The position numbers and the translations under genes were made by a program. Shown one piece after another: positions 8,843 to 17,698 of a stretch of 64,000 nucleotides of DNA (position 1 is the stretch's first letter; each line of letters starts with the position of its first letter). The stretch is from contig CAWGTX010000006.1 of the NCBI GenBank assembly GCA_963825585.1, positions 744,001-808,000 of the forward strand, read 5' to 3'. Origin of the DNA: JAOUGY01 sp963825585 (GTDB taxonomy: Bacteria; Actinomycetota; Acidimicrobiia; Spongiisociales; ZC4RG35). The notes under the pieces are model-generated. The model was not told the origin of the DNA. It saw only the letters and a program-made list of their open reading frames with translations, and ran no database searches.

Positions 8843-10609
8843 TCAGCCTGCCGGGACGATTGCCTCGGCGCTCTCGACGAGCTGCGGCACGTATGCGAAG
8901 TCTGGCGTCACGGTGAACGCTCCCTGCAGCACGGCCGTTGCGATCAGACCGGCGGCAAACAGGTTGCCGTCCGGTTCGAAGACCTGCATCGACTCGGGCT
9001 GCTGGTCGGCACCGTAGATCACCGTCTCCTTGCCGGTCCACGTCTCGATGTTCCAGAGTGGTCCGATCTGCGTTGCGTTGTCCTGGGGCCCCTCGATCGA
9101 GGAGTTCCAGGCGAAGAACGTCGGCTTCTGGTACATCGGGATGAGCGGCACCTGCGACAGCCACAGGGCGTCGGCCTCGTTGTACACGGCGGCCCGCTCA
9201 TCAGGATCGACGATGAAGTCGGTCGAACGGATCAACTCATCGACGGCCGGGTCACAGAAACGCAGGGCGTTGCTGAGTCCGAGGTCGATGGCCTCCTGGC
9301 CGATCGGCGCTTCACCGGCATCGTTGCAGTAGTACAGCGTGTTGCCACCGGCCGGGTCGGGCGAGCCCACCCAGGCGAAGTTGAACACGTCCCAGAACGT
9401 CGAGTCGCCATAGAAGTGCTCGTCGGCGAACACGGTGGCGGCGTCGGCGAACTTGGCGACGGCCTCGATACCAACGGCTGCGAGGTCGGCCTGCGCCAGT
9501 TCGAACTGGAGCTCGCGACCCTCGTTGCCTGCGGTGGTGGCCCACTCGAAGGAGAGACGCTCACCGTCGCAGACGTAGATGCCGTCATCACCCTTGGTGC
9601 ACCCATTGTCGGTCAGGAGCGCTTCGGCTCCGGCCGGGTCGTAGGGGAACACCGAGTTGAAGTGATCCTCGTAGTACGGGGAGTTCGTCATCCACACCGA
9701 GTTGCCGAGTGCGACTGCATCGGCGGCGATGGGCTTGACGATCGCCTCGACGATGGCATCACGGTTGATGGCATGGGCGATGGCCTGGCGCACATACAGG
9801 TTCTGCAGCGCAGGGTTGTCCTGGTTGATGTCGAAGTGCTCCCAGATCGGGCCGAGACCCGCTTCCCACTCGACACCCTCGATGCCGGCCACTTCCTCCA
9901 CGAGGGAGACCTGCGGCTGCGGGTAGAACATGTCGATCTCCTGGCCACGGAGGGCCTGGATCTGGGTCTGGCTGTCCTCGAGGAACGTGATGACCAGCTG
10001 CTGGACGTCACCGAGCGGCGAACCGTCGACGCCGGCGGATGCCCAGTAGTTGGGGTTGCGGGTCAGAACGATTCGCTCGTCCTTCACCCACTCGGTCATC
10101 TCGAACGGACCCGAACCCAGGGTGATCAGATCGTCCCAGACCTCGTTGAAGGGCTGACCCTCCAGCTCGGCCTTGGGCATGATCGCCGAGAACAGCGTCT
10201 GCCACGGGGCGTAGACGTTGCCGAACTGGAAGACGACCGTCTTCTCGTCGACGACTTCGAAGCCCTCGATCTGGTCGTAGCCCTGACGGCTCGTGATGTC
10301 GTTGCCTTCGTCCATGATGGTTTCCCACGTGAAGACGAAGTCATCCGACGTGACGGGCGTGCCGTCCGCCCAGGCGGCGTCGGCATGAATGTTGTACTTC
10401 ACGCAGAACGCCGTCGGGCAGTCACCGACGACAGTGGTCGTCGTGGTGGCAGCCGTGGTTGTGGTTGTCTCGGGTGCGGCCGTGGTTGCCGGCTCCTCGG
10501 CTGCCGTGGTCTCGGAGGTCGCGTCGCCACCACAGGCAGCGACGATCAATCCGAGGACGGCAACGAGGGCGAACATCCGAACGGCGCGCAGAGAGCGCAG
10601 TGCTCGCAC
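8843..10609 (-). CDS. Family 5 solute-binding lipoprotein, apparently circularly permuted
   Basis: Extracellular binding protein of the importer, 588 residues. The signal peptide ends in LIVAAC with lipid Cys26, and a Thr/Ala-rich linker runs to residue 60. Residue 62 then joins directly to the middle of lobe I (KYNIHADAAWADGTPVTSDDF), skipping the usual first 60 residues of the fold. The normal C-terminal end, PMYQKPTFFAW to IETWTGK at about 527, is followed by TVIYGADQQPESMQVF to FAYVPQLVESAE, which reads as the missing N-terminal segment. The segment moved is encoded by 8846-9028. Start ATG has GGGAGGA upstream. The ligand is unknown. Confidence 0.9.
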   Translation of the reverse strand: MRALRSLRAVRMFALVAVLGLIVAACGGDATSETTAAEEPATTAAPETTTTTAATTTTTVVGDCPTAFCVKYNIHADAAWADGTPVTSDDFVFTWETIMDEGNDITSRQGYDQIEGFEVVDEKTVVFQFGNVYAPWQTLFSAIMPKAELEGQPFNEVWDDLITLGSGPFEMTEWVKDERIVLTRNPNYWASAGVDGSPLGDVQQLVITFLEDSQTQIQALRGQEIDMFYPQPQVSLVEEVAGIEGVEWEAGLGPIWEHFDINQDNPALQNLYVRQAIAHAINRDAIVEAIVKPIAADAVALGNSVWMTNSPYYEDHFNSVFPYDPAGAEALLTDNGCTKGDDGIYVCDGERLSFEWATTAGNEGRELQFELAQADLAAVGIEAVAKFADAATVFADEHFYGDSTFWDVFNFAWVGSPDPAGGNTLYYCNDAGEAPIGQEAIDLGLSNALRFCDPAVDELIRSTDFIVDPDERAAVYNEADALWLSQVPLIPMYQKPTFFAWNSSIEGPQDNATQIGPLWNIETWTGKETVIYGADQQPESMQVFEPDGNLFAAGLIATAVLQGAFTVTPDFAYVPQLVESAEAIVPAG

Positions 10610-10818
10610 GGTTTCGTTTCCTCCCTACTTGCGTACATGAGCGGTGGGGTGTCACTCACGGCGCGGGCGCCGCGAATCTCACTCCCTCGCCTCCGGGTGA
10701 ACCCGGATACGTCAACGATAGACGTGGAAGCGACTCGTCGCCACCTTCCGAAAGGCCTTTCACGCTTCTCGCATCACCGTTCACGGTTCAGCTCACCGCG
10801 TTCACGCACTGGAAACGG
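10610..10818. other. Intergenic region upstream of the binding-protein gene
   Basis: It holds the leader of the importer operon (reverse strand), with GGGAGGA ten bases before the ATG and a small hairpin CCGGGTTCACCCGG. A perfect palindrome GAAAGGCCTTTC at 10750-10761 lies downstream of the AI-2E-type permease gene. No -10/-35 pair is convincing and no small gene is seen. Confidence 0.4.
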
Positions 10819-12003
10819 TCACACCGGCGGGTCGTCGTCGAGCGAAGCCCCTTCCACCACTTCGTGACGCTCGAGGGCCGTGGCTATGAACGCCTGGATG
10901 GTGGCCGCCACCGGCAGAGCGAGCACTGCCCCGACTCCTCCCAGCAACGATGCCCCGGCGATGACCGCCCCCACCGAGATCGCCGGGTGGATTGCCATCG
11001 CCTTGGCGGTGATGCGGGGAGCGACGACGTAATTCTCGATTTGCTGGTAGCCGACCAGGGCGATGAGGACCCACACCGCCTTGATCGGAGCGTCGACGAG
11101 GGCGACCAGCACCGGGAGCACGGCTGCGATGTAGGTGCCGACGACCGGAATGAACTGGCTGATGACACCGACCCAGAGCCCGAGAGCCACCACGTACGGC
11201 AGATCCAGCAGCATCAGGATCAGCGCCGTGAAACCGGCCGCCACCACGGCGAGCACGAGCCGTGAGTAGATGTAGCCACCGGTCTTGCGTACGGCGATCT
11301 CCCAGATCATGAGGAGCTCGCGCTGGCGTCTGGGAGGAACGACGCCGAGGACCGACCGGCGCATACGTGGGCCGTCGGCGACCATGTAGTAGGCGAACAG
11401 GGCGATGGTCACCGTCTGGAACACCGCCGAGAACACCGTGTTCGATACGGCGAACACCCCACCGGCGACGCTGCCGCCGTAGCGGCCGAGTAGCGAGCCG
11501 AGGTCCTCGAACTCGGCGATCATCGCGGCATCGATCAGCTCGATGTCGAAGAATTCGACATTGGCAAGCATGCCTTGGAGCGACGTCATGTAGCCCGGGA
11601 GGTTGTCGATCAGGCCCGACGCCTGGGACACGAACAGGGGGACCAGCGCTGCCACGAACCCGACACCGACCAGAAGAGACCCGGCGAACACCAGCGGCGT
11701 CGCCTTGCGTCTCGACCATCCGCGCTTGTTCAGCGTCTGAACGGCCGGCTCGATCGCCACCGAGATGAACAGCGCTATGAAGATCATGAAGATCAGGTTG
11801 CGGAGTCGGGCCACGAACCATGCGGCCGCCATCACCGAGAGGATCACCAGGAGTACGCTCAGAGAAGCCCGGGGGAGCCACCTCGGAACGCCGCCGGACC
11901 CGCCGGCAGACTCAGCGCCCGCCATCGCGGTGCCCGGCGCCAAAGCCTCAGCTTCAGCCTCGGCCTCCGCCGTACCCGCCTCGAACTGGTTTGTCTCGTT
12001 CAC
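10819..12003 (-). CDS. AI-2E/PerM family membrane permease
   Basis: Polytopic membrane protein of 394 residues. After an Ala/Glu-rich cytoplasmic tail (about 45 residues) come two N-terminal helices, a long amphipathic stretch, and further helices including the conserved SQFIPVVGTYIAAVLPVLVAL and GGVGAVLALPVAATIQAF. Members of the family have been linked to autoinducer-2 export, Na+/H+ exchange or simply unknown transport, so no substrate is given. The frame is open far upstream, but that part is antisense to malQ. GTG 12003, with TAGCCT seven bases upstream, is the likely leaderless start. Confidence 0.88.
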   Translation of the reverse strand: MNETNQFEAGTAEAEAEAEALAPGTAMAGAESAGGSGGVPRWLPRASLSVLLVILSVMAAAWFVARLRNLIFMIFIALFISVAIEPAVQTLNKRGWSRRKATPLVFAGSLLVGVGFVAALVPLFVSQASGLIDNLPGYMTSLQGMLANVEFFDIELIDAAMIAEFEDLGSLLGRYGGSVAGGVFAVSNTVFSAVFQTVTIALFAYYMVADGPRMRRSVLGVVPPRRQRELLMIWEIAVRKTGGYIYSRLVLAVVAAGFTALILMLLDLPYVVALGLWVGVISQFIPVVGTYIAAVLPVLVALVDAPIKAVWVLIALVGYQQIENYVVAPRITAKAMAIHPAISVGAVIAGASLLGGVGAVLALPVAATIQAFIATALERHEVVEGASLDDDPPV

Positions 12004-12010
12004 GTCGCGA

Positions 12011-12016
12011 AGGCTA
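12011..12016 (-). promoter_or_regulatory. Leaderless -10 box of the AI-2E-type permease gene
   Basis: TAGCCT on the reverse strand lies seven bases before GTG 12003, with no Shine-Dalgarno between. It shares a 135-bp divergent spacer with the malQ promoter. Confidence 0.5.
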
Positions 12017-12123
12017 CCCGTCGTCACTGCGGCCGCTCCGGCGTCACGGCCGTCATGCCGAATTCTCGGCGGCTCGCCGGTGGCCGGTGAACCGGGTCGC
12101 CATCCGCCGAGTTCAACCGTCCA

Positions 12124-12129
12124 TATACT
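12124..12129 (+). promoter_or_regulatory. Leaderless -10 box of malQ
   Basis: TATACT, a near-consensus -10 hexamer, ends nine bases before ATG 12139, so the transcript would begin at or next to the start codon. No clear -35 element is seen. Confidence 0.6.
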
Positions 12130-12138
12130 CGCCCATCC

Positions 12139-13650
12139 ATGACGCCCAGCCTCGGCCACGCCTCCCGCACCGAACGCTCCTCCGGTGTGCTCCTCCACCC
12201 CGCTTCCCTCCCGGGCCGCCTTGGCATCGGCTCGCTCGGGTCTTCCTCCGCCCGATTCGTCGACGCCCTCCACCGGATGCGCCAGTCGTGGTGGCAGATG
12301 CTCCCGATCGGGCCCACCGGATACGGCGACTCCCCCTACCAGTCGCCGTCGACTTTCGCCGGCAACCCGCTGCTCATCGACCTCGGAGCGCTCGGTGACC
12401 TCGTGGATCGTGCCACCATCGAGGCGGCACCGCCGTTCCCCGACGAGACCGTCGACTTCGGCCGGGTCATCCCTTGGCACATGGACGTGCTCTCGACGGC
12501 CACCGCCCGACTGCTGAGTCTCGGGAGCCCGGAGATGGCGGAGTTCGAAGACCGCCACGGTGTCGTGTGGCTCGACGACTTCGCCCTCTTCACCGCCCTG
12601 AAACGACACCATCGACAGGCGCCGTGGTGGGAGTGGTCTTCCGAGCTCGTGCACCGAGACCCAGCGGCTCTCGCCGCCGCCCGGGACCGTCTCGCCGACC
12701 GCATCGACGCGGTGAAGGCCGAGCAGTTCCTGTTCGACACCCAGTTCCGGGCGCTGCGCGATCTCGCCCTGGCCAACGGCGTGCGTCTCATCGGCGACAT
12801 CCCCATCTTCGTCGCCCACGACTCGGCCGACGTGTGGGCCAACCCCGACCTGTTTTTCCTGGACCCGAACGGCCTTCCAACGGTGGTGGCCGGGGTTCCA
12901 CCCGACTACTTCTCCGAGACCGGTCAGCGCTGGGGCAACCCCCTCTACGACTGGGACCGTCATCGGGCGGATGGATTCGCCTGGTGGACGGCGCGCATGC
13001 GCCGCATGTTCGCGTTGTTCGACCTGGTTCGAGTCGACCACTTCCGCGGCTTCGCCGCCTCGTGGCACATCCCCGCCGACGAGCCCACCGCCGTCAATGG
13101 CACCTGGGTCGAAGCGCCGGGTGTCGAGTTGTTCGACCACCTGTTCGCAGTGTTCGGCCGTTTGCCGGTGATCGCCGAGGATCTCGGTGTGATCACCCCC
13201 GACGTGGAGAAACTCCGGGATCGCTATGACTTCCCGGGGATGAAGATCCTCCAGTTCGGGTTCGGGACCGAGAGCGCCCACGCCCTCGATCAGTTCCGAC
13301 CCAACGTGGTCGCCTACACGGGAACCCACGACAACGACACCGCGGTGGGATGGTACGAAGACCCTCGTCCCGACCGTGTCGCCGAGCGGGAGGCGGCGCT
13401 CGAGACGCTCGACTCCGACGGAGAGGACTTCCACTGGGACCTCATCGAAGGCGTGATGAGTTCGGTCGCCGACACAGCCGTGATCCCCCTCCAGGACCTG
13501 CTCGGCCTCGGGACCCACGCCCGGATGAACACGCCGGCGACCACGCTCGACAACTGGCGTTGGAGGTTCCACTGGAACCAGCTCACACCGGAGATCGAAG
13601 CGCACATGCTTCGGCTCACCGAGTCGACCGGGCGAGCAGCACCGCGGTGA
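12139..13650 (+). CDS. malQ: 4-alpha-glucanotransferase (amylomaltase, GH77)
   Basis: Transfers alpha-1,4-glucan segments during maltodextrin and glycogen turnover in the cytoplasm. The 503 residues match the compact GH77 length. Recognisable parts in order: SSGVLLHPASLPGRLGIGSLG near the N-terminus, WWQMLPIGPTGYGDSPYQSPS, the nucleophile Asp in VRVDHFRGF, the acid/base Glu in IAEDLG, and TGTHDNDT with the third catalytic Asp. The stop codon overlaps the start of the methyltransferase gene. No other glycogen gene is nearby. Confidence 0.97.
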   Translation: MTPSLGHASRTERSSGVLLHPASLPGRLGIGSLGSSSARFVDALHRMRQSWWQMLPIGPTGYGDSPYQSPSTFAGNPLLIDLGALGDLVDRATIEAAPPFPDETVDFGRVIPWHMDVLSTATARLLSLGSPEMAEFEDRHGVVWLDDFALFTALKRHHRQAPWWEWSSELVHRDPAALAAARDRLADRIDAVKAEQFLFDTQFRALRDLALANGVRLIGDIPIFVAHDSADVWANPDLFFLDPNGLPTVVAGVPPDYFSETGQRWGNPLYDWDRHRADGFAWWTARMRRMFALFDLVRVDHFRGFAASWHIPADEPTAVNGTWVEAPGVELFDHLFAVFGRLPVIAEDLGVITPDVEKLRDRYDFPGMKILQFGFGTESAHALDQFRPNVVAYTGTHDNDTAVGWYEDPRPDRVAEREAALETLDSDGEDFHWDLIEGVMSSVADTAVIPLQDLLGLGTHARMNTPATTLDNWRWRFHWNQLTPEIEAHMLRLTESTGRAAPR

Positions 13651-14414
13651 GCTGGGATCCCGGTCGCTACCTGAGGTTCTCGGACCTGAGAATACGCCCC
13701 GGCCTCGAGCTCCTCGGGCGGATCGATGTCGAGTCTCCACGGCTGGTGGTCGATCTCGGCTGTGGCCCGGGCAACCTCACTCGAGTTCTCGCACAGCGCT
13801 GGCCAGACGCACGCGTGGTTGGTGTCGATTCCTCGCCGGCGATGCTGGCGCGCGCCGCGTCCACATCGTCCGAAGTGACATGGATCGAAGCCGACCTGAC
13901 CTCCTGGGAGCCCCCGGACCCGGTGGACGTCATCTTCTCGAACGCGGCGTTGCACTGGGTGGAGCGCCACGAAGTCATCTTCCCGAGGTTGGCCTCCACA
14001 CTTGCGCCGGGTGGGCACCTGGCCGTGCAGATGCCCGCCAACTGGGCGGAACCCACCCACCGCCTCCCAGCGGCGATCCTCGATGGTGGCGGCTGGCCCG
14101 CCGATGCCGTCACCGCGCTGGTCCGTGACCGGGTCCGCCCGGCCTCGTTCTACCGCCGACTGCTGTCCGGTCGGCTGGAGAACCTCGACATCTGGACCAC
14201 GACGTATCACCAGCAGCTCGGCGGAGCTGACCCCGTTCTGCGGTGGGTGGAAGGATCGGTGCTGGCCCCCGTTCTCGACGCGCTCGACCCCGCTTCCCGT
14301 CTCCGGTTCAGCGAGGAGTGTGCCGACTCCTACCGGCGGGCGTATCCACCCGAGCCCGACGGAACCACCATCCTCCCGTTCACACGGCTCTTCATCGTGG
14401 GAAAGAGACCCTGA
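13647..14414 (+). CDS. SAM-dependent methyltransferase, trans-aconitate methyltransferase-like
   Basis: Class I methyltransferase of 255 residues. The SAM motif VVDLGCGPGNLTRVLAQRWP, the acidic end of strand two VVGVDSS, and the post-motif ADLTSW are clear. SNAALHWVERHE and MPANWAEPTHRL match the trans-aconitate 2-methyltransferase (Tam) subgroup, which esterifies and disarms the aconitase inhibitor. The start GTG 13647 overlaps the malQ stop (GTGA), so the pair is translationally coupled. The frame is open upstream within malQ, but the domain begins exactly at this GTG. The substrate is inferred from family resemblance. Confidence 0.85.
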   Translation: MSWDPGRYLRFSDLRIRPGLELLGRIDVESPRLVVDLGCGPGNLTRVLAQRWPDARVVGVDSSPAMLARAASTSSEVTWIEADLTSWEPPDPVDVIFSNAALHWVERHEVIFPRLASTLAPGGHLAVQMPANWAEPTHRLPAAILDGGGWPADAVTALVRDRVRPASFYRRLLSGRLENLDIWTTTYHQQLGGADPVLRWVEGSVLAPVLDALDPASRLRFSEECADSYRRAYPPEPDGTTILPFTRLFIVGKRP

Positions 14415-14426
14415 GCGTGCGCGACT

Positions 14427-15302
14427 CTACCTCTCCACCGGCACCCGCACGGCGTTGCCGTACTCGGTCCAGGAACCGTCGTAGTTGCGGACGTTGGAGA
14501 ATCCGAGCAGATGGGTGAGGACGAACCAGGTGTGACTCGAGCGCTCACCGATGCGGCAGTAGGCGACCACGTCCTCGTCGGGTGACAGACCCTGCTCTTC
14601 GAGGTAGATGGCTTTCAGTTCGTCGGCCGATTTGAACGATCCGTCGTCGTTGGCCGCCCGCTTCCAGGGGACGCTCCGCGCGCCGGGGATGTGGCCGCCC
14701 CTGAGGGCACCTTCGTTCGGATAGTCGGGCATGTGCATGCGCTCGCCCCGGAATTCCTCCGGTGAGCGGACGTCGACCAGTGCCTTGCCCGCCTGGGACT
14801 GAGCGAGGGCATCGGGCAGGAAAGCACGGATCCGCGAGTCATCACGTGCCGGGACGGGGTAGTCGGTGCCGGGCCGGGTGGTGGCATCAGTCGTCATGGG
14901 TCGGCCTTCCGCCACCCACTTCTGCCGTCCACCGTCGAGCAGACGAACATCGGCGTGACCGAACAGCGAGAACACCCACAAGGCGTAGGCCGCCCACCAG
15001 TTGAAGTTGTCGCCGTAGAACACCACCGTGCTGTCCGGGGCGATGCCTTTGACGGACATGAGCGCGGCGAACGCCTCCGCATCCAGATAGTCCCGAACGA
15101 GGGGGTCGTTGAGGTCGGCATGCCAGTCGACCTTGACGGCGCCCGGGATGTGTCCGGTCTCGTAGAGCAGGACGTCCTCGTCGGATTCGACCACCACCAC
15201 TCCAGGATCGTCGAGATGTTCGGCGAGCCACTCGGTCGAAACGAGACGCTCCGGGTTGGTGTAGGCGGCGAACTTCTCCGAAGTGTCGATTGATGCAGGC
15301 AT
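14427..15302 (-). CDS. sseA: Thiosulfate sulfurtransferase (two-domain rhodanese)
   Basis: Moves a sulfane sulfur from thiosulfate or a similar donor to an acceptor through a Cys persulfide. 291 residues hold two rhodanese domains; the N-terminal one is catalytically silent and the C-terminal one carries the active loop CRIGERSSHTW. The start ATG has GAGGAG six bases upstream. It is followed 12 bases away by the convergent methyltransferase gene. Upstream on the same strand is sufE. This sseA-sufE pairing is also known in mycobacteria, and it points to sulfur supply for Fe-S assembly. Confidence 0.95.
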   Translation of the reverse strand: MPASIDTSEKFAAYTNPERLVSTEWLAEHLDDPGVVVVESDEDVLLYETGHIPGAVKVDWHADLNDPLVRDYLDAEAFAALMSVKGIAPDSTVVFYGDNFNWWAAYALWVFSLFGHADVRLLDGGRQKWVAEGRPMTTDATTRPGTDYPVPARDDSRIRAFLPDALAQSQAGKALVDVRSPEEFRGERMHMPDYPNEGALRGGHIPGARSVPWKRAANDDGSFKSADELKAIYLEEQGLSPDEDVVAYCRIGERSSHTWFVLTHLLGFSNVRNYDGSWTEYGNAVRVPVER

Positions 15303-15332
15303 GGTGTCTCCTCACCGGATCGAGTGACCCAA

Positions 15333-15359
15333 ATTGTAAACAACACGGCGGTAGTGCAA
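15333..15359 (-). promoter_or_regulatory. Candidate sigma-70-type promoter of sseA
   Basis: On the reverse strand TTGCAC (15354-15359) and TACAAT (15333-15338) are separated by 15 bases, slightly short of the ideal 17. The start codon follows 30 bases later behind a good ribosome-binding site, so sseA can be made independently of sufE. Confidence 0.5.
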
Positions 15360-15406
15360 ATCGAGGTTCGGGCGGGAGCGACTCTCGTGGGCTCCGGGCA
15401 GCACGA

Positions 15407-15838
15407 TCACGCCGGTTCTGTCAGCTGCTCCCGGATCTGACGCTTCATCCTGGCGAGGATCGCCCCCATGCCGCGAAGTCGCAGAGGGGTCACCACGTCT
15501 TCCAGTCCCATGCCGTAGAAGAAGTCGTCGGGGACCTGGAGGATGTCGGTGGCCTGCTCACCGTCGAGCCCGCCGAGGAGAAGACCGGCGAAGCCCCTGA
15601 CAGTGGGCGCCTCGGGCGGCGCCTGAAAAAACATGTGGGCGGCACCGTCCTCGCCCACCCGCGTGAGTAGGAAGAACGGCGTTTGACATTCATGCACCTG
15701 TTCGAGCGAACCGGCATCGACATCCTCCGGAAGAGGCGGAACACGCTTCGAATAGTCGAGGAGAGCTTCCACCCGGAACTCCTTGGGCGAAGCCCTCATC
15801 ACCTCGACGATCTGCTGGAGTCGGGGCGGGAGGGACAT
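15407..15838 (-). CDS. sufE: SufE-like sulfur acceptor protein
   Basis: Accepts persulfide sulfur from a SufS-type cysteine desulfurase and passes it to the Fe-S scaffold. 143 residues, the normal length, with the acceptor Cys51 in VHECQTPFF and the helical end LRLRGMGAILARMK. It precedes sseA on the same strand by 104 bases, with a second promoter between. The repeat array begins about 60 bases upstream of its start codon. Confidence 0.92.
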   Translation of the reverse strand: MSLPPRLQQIVEVMRASPKEFRVEALLDYSKRVPPLPEDVDAGSLEQVHECQTPFFLLTRVGEDGAAHMFFQAPPEAPTVRGFAGLLLGGLDGEQATDILQVPDDFFYGMGLEDVVTPLRLRGMGAILARMKRQIREQLTEPA

Positions 15839-15900
15839 ATATGGACTGTACCGCGACGGGTGGGGAAGGCGGTTCCCGTTGACCGCTCACCGCGAACCGG

Positions 15901-16885
15901 CAGAACGCAGAACGCCCAGAACGCCCAGAGGTACAACGTAGAACGTACAACGTAGAACGTACCGAACCTGGCTATAGACCGCCGTTGCCCCTCAAACCGT
16001 TGGGGCGTGCACGTGGCAACGGCCAACGCAAGCACCATCACACCCCCGGCCAAACCCGCGATCGTCGTACGCGTACCGGCGGGGGGTCGAAGGGGGGTCG
16101 TCCCCCCTGGGAATCAACGCGAGCGGAACGCGAGGTAAACGTAGAACGTACAACGTAGAACGTACCGAACCTGGCTATAGACCGCCGTTGCCCCCAAACC
16201 GTGGGGCGTGCACGCGGCAGCGGGGGGTCGAAGGGGGGTCGTCCCCCCTGGGAATTGTCGTCCCCCCTGGGAATCAACGCAGAACGCGGATCGCCCAGAG
16301 GTACAACGTAGAACGTACAACGTAGAACGTACCGAACCTGGCTATAGACCGCCGTTGCCCCTCAAACCGTTGGGGCGTGCACGTGGCAACGGCCAACGCA
16401 AGCACCATCACACCCCCGGCCAAACCCGCGATCCGTCGTGACGAGTACCGGCGGGGGGTCGAAGGGGGGTCGTCCCCCCCTGGGAATCAACGCAGAACGC
16501 GGATCGCCCAGAGGTACAACGTAGAACGTACAACGTAGAACGTACCGAACCTGGCTATAGACCGCCGTTGCCCCTCAAACCGTTGGGGCGTGCACGTGGC
16601 AACGGCCAACGCAAGCACCATCACACCCCCGGCCAACCCGCGATGGCGTGACCGTACCGGCGGGGGGTCGAAGGGGGGTCGTCCCCCCTGGGAATCAACG
16701 CAGAACGGAACGCCCAGAGGTAGAACGTAGAACGTACAACGTACCGAACCTGGCTATAGACCGCCGTTGCCCCTCAAACCGTTGGGGCGTGCACGTGGCA
16801 ACGGCCAACGCAAGCACCATCACACCCCCGGCCAAGCACGGCGCGCGTACCGGCGGGGGGTCGAAGGGGGGTCGTCCCCCCTGGG
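15901..16885. repeat. Intergenic array of five related units with heptamers and palindromes
   Basis: Five units share the core ACCGAACCTGGCTATAG, at 15961, 16164, 16331, 16544 and 16743 (spacing 167-213 bp). Each has (1) GTAGAAC/GTACAAC heptamers, (2) the core, (3) an inverted repeat GCCGTTGCC/GGCAACGGC enclosing CCCC-GGGG, and (4) a G-run palindrome AGGGGGG-TCGT-CCCCCCT. Unit 2 has lost about 50 bp including one arm. The array lies between sufE and an SDR gene; short open frames inside it only translate the repeats. No terminal repeats or transposase are visible. Confidence 0.95.
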
Positions 16886-16887
16886 AT

Positions 16888-17652
16888 TCATCGCGGCCCC
16901 ATCCGGATTCCGCCGTCCATGCGGATGGTTTCGCCGTTCATGTAGTCGTGGGTGAGCAACAGGTGGGCGAGTTCGGCGTAATCGGTCGGTGCTCCGAGTC
17001 GTTTCGGGAAGAGCACCTGGTCGGCGAGTGACTGGCGGGCGGGTTCGGGTAGGCCGGCGAGGAGTGGGGTGTCGATGATGCCGGGAGCGATGGTGTTGAT
17101 GCGGATTCCGACGGTCGAGAGGTCTCGTGCGATGGGGAGGGTCATTCCGACGATGCCGCCTTTCGATGCCGAGTAGGCGGCTTGACCGATCTGGCCGTCG
17201 AAGGCGGCCACCGAGGCGGTGTTGACGATGGCGCCCCGGGCACCGTGTTCGTCGACCGGTTCGGTTGCGGCCATGGCGGCGGCGGCGAGGCGGATGCAGT
17301 TGAAAGTGCCCACGAGGTTGATGGCGATGACCTTTTCGAAGTATCCGAGGTCGTGGGCCGATCCGTCCCGGTTGACGGTCCTGGATACCGAGCCGATCCC
17401 TGCGCAATTGACCAGTGACCGGAGCGGCGCCATCTCTCCGGCGACATCGACGGCCGCTTGTACCTGGTCTCCCGAGGTGACGTCGGCGGCGACGAAGGCG
17501 CCGTCGATCTCCGAGGCGAGCGCTTCGCCGAGCTCGGCGTTGAGGTCGAGGACCACGACCCGCGCTCCTGCCCGGGCGAGTCTTTGGGCGGTTGCGGCGC
17601 CGAGCCCTGATGCGCCGCCGGTGACGATGGCGGACGAACCCTGCAGTTCCAT
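16888..17652 (-). CDS. SDR dehydrogenase, 3-hydroxyacyl-CoA dehydrogenase type II-like
   Basis: NAD-dependent short-chain dehydrogenase of 254 residues. The nucleotide-binding motif is VTGGASGLG, followed by LVNCAGIG and the catalytic set with Ser in NTASVAAF and YSASK. The C-terminal part (APGIIDTPLLAGLPE, LAHLLLTHDYMNGETIRMDGG) matches the HSD10-like group, which acts on 3-hydroxyacyl-CoA or hydroxysteroids. ATG 17652 has GGAGGAG five bases upstream. Its stop codon lies three bases from the end of the repeat array. It is divergent from murI with only 46 bp between the start codons. Confidence 0.9.
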   Translation of the reverse strand: MELQGSSAIVTGGASGLGAATAQRLARAGARVVVLDLNAELGEALASEIDGAFVAADVTSGDQVQAAVDVAGEMAPLRSLVNCAGIGSVSRTVNRDGSAHDLGYFEKVIAINLVGTFNCIRLAAAAMAATEPVDEHGARGAIVNTASVAAFDGQIGQAAYSASKGGIVGMTLPIARDLSTVGIRINTIAPGIIDTPLLAGLPEPARQSLADQVLFPKRLGAPTDYAELAHLLLTHDYMNGETIRMDGGIRMGPR

Positions 17653-17684
17653 GGATGCTCCTCCGAGATTCGGCATCGGGACGG

Positions 17685-17690
17685 TACCGT
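17685..17690 (+). promoter_or_regulatory. Leaderless -10 box of murI
   Basis: TACCGT lies eight bases before ATG 17699 with no Shine-Dalgarno. It is part of the palindrome ACGGTACCGT between murI and the divergent SDR gene. Confidence 0.45.
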
Positions 17691-17698
17691 GCCGCCGG

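Noticed and set aside
10819..13740. A 973-codon reverse-strand open frame running through malQ
   Set aside because: Only its last 394 codons encode a recognisable protein (AI-2E-type permease). The rest is antisense to malQ and lacks family features.
15901..16885. Array as a CRISPR
   Set aside because: Units are 167-213 bp and alike throughout; there are no short constant repeats with unique spacers and no cas genes.
15901..16885. Array as an integron cassette array or insertion sequence
   Set aside because: No integrase, transposase, attC consensus or target-site duplication is visible, and no cassette genes lie between the units.
15799..17031. Short open frames inside the repeat array that translate to STFYV- or TTYNV-type repeats
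   Set aside because: They only reflect the heptamer repeats, shift frame between units and have no ribosome-binding sites.
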